A stretch of 18,401 nucleotides of DNA, from NCBI GenBank assembly GCA_964584995.1, contig CAZPCA010000044.1:1-18401 (forward strand), read 5' to 3'. Below are positions 14,796-18,401 of this stretch, one piece after another; positions within the stretch are counted from its first letter, which is position 1; each line of letters begins with the position of its first letter. The notes below the pieces were generated by a model that was not told the origin of the DNA, did no database searches, and was given only the letters and a program-made list of their open reading frames with translations. The stretch comes from JAJTFW01 sp964584995 (GTDB lineage: Bacteria; Bacteroidota; Bacteroidia; AKYH767-A; OLB10). The position numbers were made by a program, and so were the translations under genes.

Positions 14796-15947
14796 TTACA
14801 TTTTCAGGTTTTCGGCGGGACGTAAGCGGAGTGCCCGTATGGCGGGAATGATGCCGGCCAGCAAGGCGGTGAGCACGACGAGTAAGAGGATGTCCGGTAT
14901 TTTTTCGAAAGGCAATGCAGGGTAAACGATGCGGCTGAACCCGAAGGAGGAGAGCATCTCTTCGCCCATGCCGGAAAGGTCAAGTCCGTGAAGATTGAAA
15001 TAATGGACAATCAGCCAGGATGCCAGCAGGCCGAAGGGGGCGCCGGATGCTGTCAGAAAGACGGTCTCCATGAATACGATACCGAGTATGCGCATACGAC
15101 CTGTGCCCAGCGCCAGCATCATGCTCAATTCACGGCTGCGTTCGAGTATGGCCATTAGCATCGTATTGAGTATGCCGAAGGCCAGTGCGGTGAGGATGAT
15201 TCCCATGATGACGAGCGAATAATAATCGACCGTTACCACCAAGAGCTGTGTTTCGGGTGATAGGTCCTTCCAGTCGGAAACTGTAAGCAAGGGGAGGCGC
15301 TTTGCCAGTGCCAGCTTCATTGAATCGGCCGCTTCGTCACGGTGCAGTAAGATGGCGAGCTCGTGGGCCTGACCGTTCGTTAGCAGCAATTCGTTCAACG
15401 CTTCGCCTTGTACAAACACATGCTGTTCATCGTAGGAAGAATTATCCGATTGGTAAATCGCAGCGGTACGGAAAGCCGCGGAGACCAGGTTGCCGGCAGT
15501 ATCGGTGAACGTCAGTACGACCTTGTTCTTCTTTTCAATATTGAGTTTGTCGGCCAGCTTTTTACCGATGAATATCTGGTTTTTCTTGAGGGTACTCACA
15601 TCCTCCGCTTTCAATTTTTGTTGCAGGGACGAAACTGTTTTTTCTTTTTCCGCCTCTATCCCGATGATGGACACACCGGCACTCCCGGTTGTGCTGATCA
15701 GCATACCTTGCACTATGCTGCGGGTTGCGATTTCCCGCACAGCCGGATTTTGACGGAGCAGGTGCAGAACGGTGTCCAGGCCGGGGATGAAGTACCGCAC
15801 ATCGTATTCTTCCCTGAAGGCGGGATGGTGCAATTGCAGGTGTGCTGTTTCGCAGCGAATCACGGTTTGCACCCTGCTGTTCATCATTCCTTTGTACAGT
15901 GCCAGTACGAGTGTTCCAGCCAGCAGGCCGATGGCCACCGACAGCAT
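14796..15947 (-). CDS. FtsX/LolC-type ABC permease, second copy (N-terminus probably incomplete)
   Basis: As read from its first ATG, 383 residues: one membrane span at the very N-terminus, a periplasmic domain of about 200 residues, then three spans near the C-terminus (FtsX domain, with ILERSRELSMMLALGTGR after the second span and ending RLRPAENLKM). Homology to the first permease extends upstream of the ATG: the same frame encodes NVWRNGWRSTVI, matching WRNIWRNKWRTWIT there, but a TGA stop precedes it and no ATG, GTG or TTG lies between. Its start region overlaps the end of the first permease by 64 bases. Either translation starts at MLSVAIG on a shortened leader helix, or a one-base error or mutation has split a longer reading frame. 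Confidence 0.8.
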   Translation of the reverse strand: MLSVAIGLLAGTLVLALYKGMMNSRVQTVIRCETAHLQLHHPAFREEYDVRYFIPGLDTVLHLLRQNPAVREIATRSIVQGMLISTTGSAGVSIIGIEAEKEKTVSSLQQKLKAEDVSTLKKNQIFIGKKLADKLNIEKKNKVVLTFTDTAGNLVSAAFRTAAIYQSDNSSYDEQHVFVQGEALNELLLTNGQAHELAILLHRDEAADSMKLALAKRLPLLTVSDWKDLSPETQLLVVTVDYYSLVIMGIILTALAFGILNTMLMAILERSRELSMMLALGTGRMRILGIVFMETVFLTASGAPFGLLASWLIVHYFNLHGLDLSGMGEEMLSSFGFSRIVYPALPFEKIPDILLLVVLTALLAGIIPAIRALRLRPAENLKM

Positions 15948-17191
15948 GATGACTGTACTTCGCCATCCGTTGCGCCATACATTAAGGCTTCAAGCGGTTG
16001 CGTGCGCATGATTCTGATAAGGGGGTACAAGGACAGGAGAATGCCGAGTACCAGCACGAAGAGTCCTTGTGTGTAAAAGATATGCAAGTGGTTTGAGGCC
16101 GGAAAAACAGGCTCAAAACCGAAGCGCTCATAAGCTTTGGCGAAATCTCCACTGACGCGAAGGGGCTGCAGGTGCAAGCGGGCGATGACAGGGATGCTGA
16201 GCAGTATGCCGATCACGCATCCCGTGATGACCGTTAACAGCGATTCGCAGACCAGCACAAGCATCAGTTTGTACTTGGGCATCCCGAGCGCAAGCAGCAT
16301 GCCTGTTTCGTATTTGCGTTCCAGCATCATCATGATCAGGGTGCTGAGTATGCCGAAACCAATCAGGAAATACAGTATCCACTGCACGATGCGCATGTCT
16401 CCGGAATCTGTTTTGATGTGCTGACTCATTTCGGGCAGTAGCTCTTCCCAGGTCATCACTTCGTAGCGATTGCCCAAATGAGCGGAAAGCTGCTTACGCG
16501 TCAAGATGAAGTCATCGTCGTTCTTTAGGAGCAGGATACCGGCGGTGGCCCGCTCCTCTGCATCGAGGAGCTCTTGTGCTACGGGTAAATTGAGGTAGGC
16601 GAAGTGATCGTTCATCTCCGCCATCCCGAAGCGCAGGATACCGCGCACTGGATACTGTCCTGCTGCCATCGCACCGTGATAACCCTGCCCGATGAGCACA
16701 AGCGTGTCCTCGATCCGCAGGTCCAGTTTGTCGGCGAGTCCCTGACCGATCACGATGCCATTGTCGCCGCTTTGTAGGAAATGGCCTGCTATGAGTTTTT
16801 CGGACAGACGGGTGACTTTATCTTCTTCATTGGGTACTATGCCTGAAAGCATGCATCCCTTACTCTTATCGCCGGCACAGGCAAGCACAAAAGACTCCAG
16901 CCGAAAGCTGCAGGCACTTACATTGGGATGTGATAGTACCCGGGCCTGAAGGGTATCGTTTATACGGAAACTGTTGTCCAGTTGCTGCGCTTCCTGGTAG
17001 CCCTTTTGATGTACCTGTATCATGCCCGTATGGAAGCCAACAACATTTTTAATCAGGTTGTCGAAAATGCCTTCCTTCAGGCTTTCGGCGAGTACCGAGA
17101 GGAGCACGGCGAAGCTCAAGGCGGAAACTGTGATCCAGGTCCGCCACTTGTTGCGCCAGATATTGCGCCAGGCCAGGTGCAGGAGCCACAT
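15884..17191 (-). CDS. FtsX/LolC-type ABC permease, first copy
   Basis: A 435-residue inner-membrane protein. The N-terminal amphipathic piece HLAWRNIWRNKWRTW leads into span 1 (about 20-40); a periplasmic domain of some 230 residues follows; three spans lie at about 275-300, 315-340 and 375-400, with MLERKYETGMLLALGMPK after span 2. This is the four-span layout of LolC/LolE and FtsX-fold permeases. Family homology ends at RIMRTQPLEALM; the last 30 or so residues (ending SYWHCTKE) are Cys/Trp-rich, unlike family C-termini, and are read in a different frame from the second permease, which starts inside them. It begins one base after the stop of the LolA-like gene. Confidence 0.88.
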   Translation of the reverse strand: MWLLHLAWRNIWRNKWRTWITVSALSFAVLLSVLAESLKEGIFDNLIKNVVGFHTGMIQVHQKGYQEAQQLDNSFRINDTLQARVLSHPNVSACSFRLESFVLACAGDKSKGCMLSGIVPNEEDKVTRLSEKLIAGHFLQSGDNGIVIGQGLADKLDLRIEDTLVLIGQGYHGAMAAGQYPVRGILRFGMAEMNDHFAYLNLPVAQELLDAEERATAGILLLKNDDDFILTRKQLSAHLGNRYEVMTWEELLPEMSQHIKTDSGDMRIVQWILYFLIGFGILSTLIMMMLERKYETGMLLALGMPKYKLMLVLVCESLLTVITGCVIGILLSIPVIARLHLQPLRVSGDFAKAYERFGFEPVFPASNHLHIFYTQGLFVLVLGILLSLYPLIRIMRTQPLEALMYGATDGEVQSSCCRWPSACWLEHSYWHCTKE

Positions 17192-17192
17192 A

Positions 17193-17933
17193 TCAGTATG
17201 CGATTTTTCGGATGTGATCGATGCTGAAAAAGCGGTCTTCCAAAGGCCGGTCGAATAGGATACTTTCGTAGCGAAGCACCGTTTTCTGCCCTTTCTTGTC
17301 TGCGGGGATCATCTCGTAGCGGGTAGGAATCCATCGTCCGTCCATCATCTTTACATCGTAGCCGTACATACTGTTCATCAGTGCTCCTTCCTCGTCGTAG
17401 AAGCGGGCCATCATTTCCATGTAGTCTTTCTTGTCGATGGCGGTGATGATCTTGCCCCATACCACCGCTGTCTCCGGTAGTGGAAGCAGCTCAAGCAGGT
17501 GGCAGGATCTTCCGTCGATCAGGGTGTCGCCTAAGAGCCGGTGTGTATAATCGCGAACAATGGAAGATTCCTTCACCAGGTCATCGTTGGTGAAATCAGT
17601 TCCCATCCACGACTGTGACATCATGGAGGGCGGCAGTTTGATGGTCTTTTCCAGGGCCGGAATCCAGTTCCATACTTCTCTTTGTCTTTTCAGAAAGGTG
17701 ATACCCTTCTCCCTGGCTGGAGATGTCACGAGGATGACAGCCAGGTCGCGTCCTTTCATCCAGGTCTTGATCTTCATTTCCCGCATCCAGCCCGGCCGTA
17801 CAATTTGCAGAATGATTTCTGCCTGCAGGGTATTGCCCCGCATTTTCTGCTCCGACTTTTCCAGGATTTCAGTGGCTGTCTGGCCATAGCTGCAGAGCGT
17901 AAGCAAGGCGAAAAACGGGAGGAGTATTTTCAT
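17193..17933 (-). CDS. LolA-like periplasmic outer-membrane lipoprotein-sorting protein
   Basis: A 246-residue protein with a signal peptide (MKILLPFFALLTLCSYGQ, likely cut after GQ; the Cys lacks a good lipobox) and a LolA-like beta-sheet fold of COG2834 type. Typical blocks are EQKMRGNT at 28-35, IVRPGWMREMKIKTWMKGRD at 44-63, the WNWIPALEKTIKLPPSMM segment at 88-105 and SWMGTDFTNDDL at 108-119. Members bind acyl chains in a hydrophobic cavity. The start chosen is the ATG at 17933 because the signal peptide begins there; an in-frame ATG at 18029 would add a non-signal stretch of 32 residues. First gene of the export operon, one base ahead of the first permease. Inference: it ferries a lipid or lipoprotein from the FtsX-type complex to the outer membrane. 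Confidence 0.9.
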   Translation of the reverse strand: MKILLPFFALLTLCSYGQTATEILEKSEQKMRGNTLQAEIILQIVRPGWMREMKIKTWMKGRDLAVILVTSPAREKGITFLKRQREVWNWIPALEKTIKLPPSMMSQSWMGTDFTNDDLVKESSIVRDYTHRLLGDTLIDGRSCHLLELLPLPETAVVWGKIITAIDKKDYMEMMARFYDEEGALMNSMYGYDVKMMDGRWIPTRYEMIPADKKGQKTVLRYESILFDRPLEDRFFSIDHIRKIAY

Positions 17934-18157
17934 GAGACACACGAAAGTATCCCATGGAAAAACGGAGTGTATTGACGAAATAATAGGGTAGGGGTGATAC
18001 ATATCATACCTCGGGCGGGTACTATTCAATACCTTGCTTCAGCTGACGTTTCTTAGTCTTATCGCTTTTTCATTCCAATGACTCGCGCTGTGGATTTGAA
18101 TAATGTCCATTGGATTCCGTTCAGCAGTACCTACGTATTAAAAAAAACTTTCACCAG
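17934..18157. other. Divergent intergenic region between the export operon and the interrupted small gene
   Basis: About 220 bases with no credible gene on either strand. It should contain the promoter of the LolA-like operon (leftward) and any promoter of the small gene (rightward). I see only weak matches to the Bacteroidota -7 box and no clear -33 partner, so no promoter is called. Confidence 0.5.
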
Positions 18158-18401
18158 ATGAGTAGTTTATTAGTCATTCTTAACACCGATGCGTAAAACC
18201 TTCCGGCCGATTTCCCTCAGATTTTACAGCAGGAACGCGAAGTGGTAGCGCAATGAAAAAAAGGGTCTTTGGAACAGCTCTTTCTAAGGCCTACCAAGAA
18301 TGGTGCGGTGATGCTTTTCAGAGAAAAAACAGAGGAGGAAGTCCATCAGTTGATGACATCGTTGCCCTTGTTGAAGCGGTCTACCTCTTCAAGTACAGTA
18401 A
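18158..18401 (+). pseudogene. Muconolactone-isomerase/YciI-like small protein with two in-frame stops (partial at window end)
   Basis: One frame from ATG 18158 to the window edge reads like a single small ferredoxin-fold protein: MSSLLVILNTDA, stop (TAA, 18194-18196), NLPADFPQILQQEREVVAQ, stop (TGA, 18254-18256), KKGSLEQLFLRPTKNGAVML, then EKTEEEVHQLMTSLPLLK to the end. The pattern 'beta strand, helix with ER..VA..., LxxLfLrp...GAVmlf, EEEv..L..SLPL' is that of the muconolactone delta-isomerase/YciI-like superfamily (about 90 residues). Spacing is exact across both stops, so each could be a single-base change rather than a deletion. The frame is cut by the end of the window. Family assignment is from pattern memory only. 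Confidence 0.55.

Noticed and set aside
13991..14851. Open frame of 286 codons antisense to the ATPase
   Set aside because: The opposite strand carries all ABC ATPase motifs; this frame also crosses gene borders.
15408..16076. Open frame of 222 codons antisense to the permease junction
   Set aside because: It is a shadow of two permease genes with clear membrane spans and lacks any pattern of its own.
17942..17949. Possible -7 element TACTTTCG for the LolA-like operon
   Set aside because: One mismatch to TAnnTTTG, no TTG-type -33 box at the right distance, and it would make the transcript nearly leaderless.
18253..18401. ATG 18253 frame open to the window end (MKKRVFGT...)
   Set aside because: The overlapping frame gives a far more protein-like, family-like reading; this one shows no recognisable pattern and is probably a shadow.
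1..18401. CRISPR arrays, tRNA or rRNA genes, insertion sequences
   Set aside because: No regularly spaced repeats, cloverleaf-like segments, transposase frames or terminal inverted repeats were seen.

Overview
The window looks like a piece of a draft Bacteroidota chromosome. This is inferred from protein style (fused MoaC-MoaB, MoeB fused to a rhodanese domain, an 'SGYIKDLQ...RQRINWG' type outer-membrane barrel, signal peptides ending in GQ), from an A/T-rich start region without a Shine-Dalgarno sequence in front of the cold-shock gene, and from a TACCTTTG element that fits the Bacteroidota -7 box TAnnTTTG. Ten Ns at 9646-9655 mark an assembly gap.

Left two thirds (1-11026, all + strand) is one tightly packed, largely overlapping gene string. 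It carries molybdenum-cofactor synthesis and a molybdenum formate dehydrogenase: 3' end of moeA, a TSUP-family membrane transporter, mobA, moaD, moeB-rhodanese, moaE, formate-tetrahydrofolate ligase (fhs), fdhD, a fused NuoE/NuoF-type diaphorase subunit, the large catalytic formate dehydrogenase subunit (interrupted by the N gap) and a moaC-moaB fusion. The string makes the cofactor, sulfurates and inserts it, and interconverts formate and CO2 with NAD(H). Fhs links formate to the folate one-carbon pool. moaA is not in view and may lie to the left.

Middle (11061-12923, - strand): a THUMP-domain RNA methyltransferase converges on the formate operon. Behind it are an intrinsic terminator and a 64-residue cold-shock protein with a putative ~220-nt structured leader.

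Right third (12924-17933, - strand) is a five-gene envelope-export operon, in transcription order: LolA-like periplasmic carrier, two FtsX/LolC-type permeases, a LolD-type ATPase and an outer-membrane beta-barrel. The junction between the two permeases looks like a one-base frame break, either a real fusion split by an indel or a sequencing error. The last 250 bases (18158-18401, + strand) hold what reads as a small muconolactone-isomerase/YciI-like protein interrupted by two in-frame stop codons, cut by the window edge.
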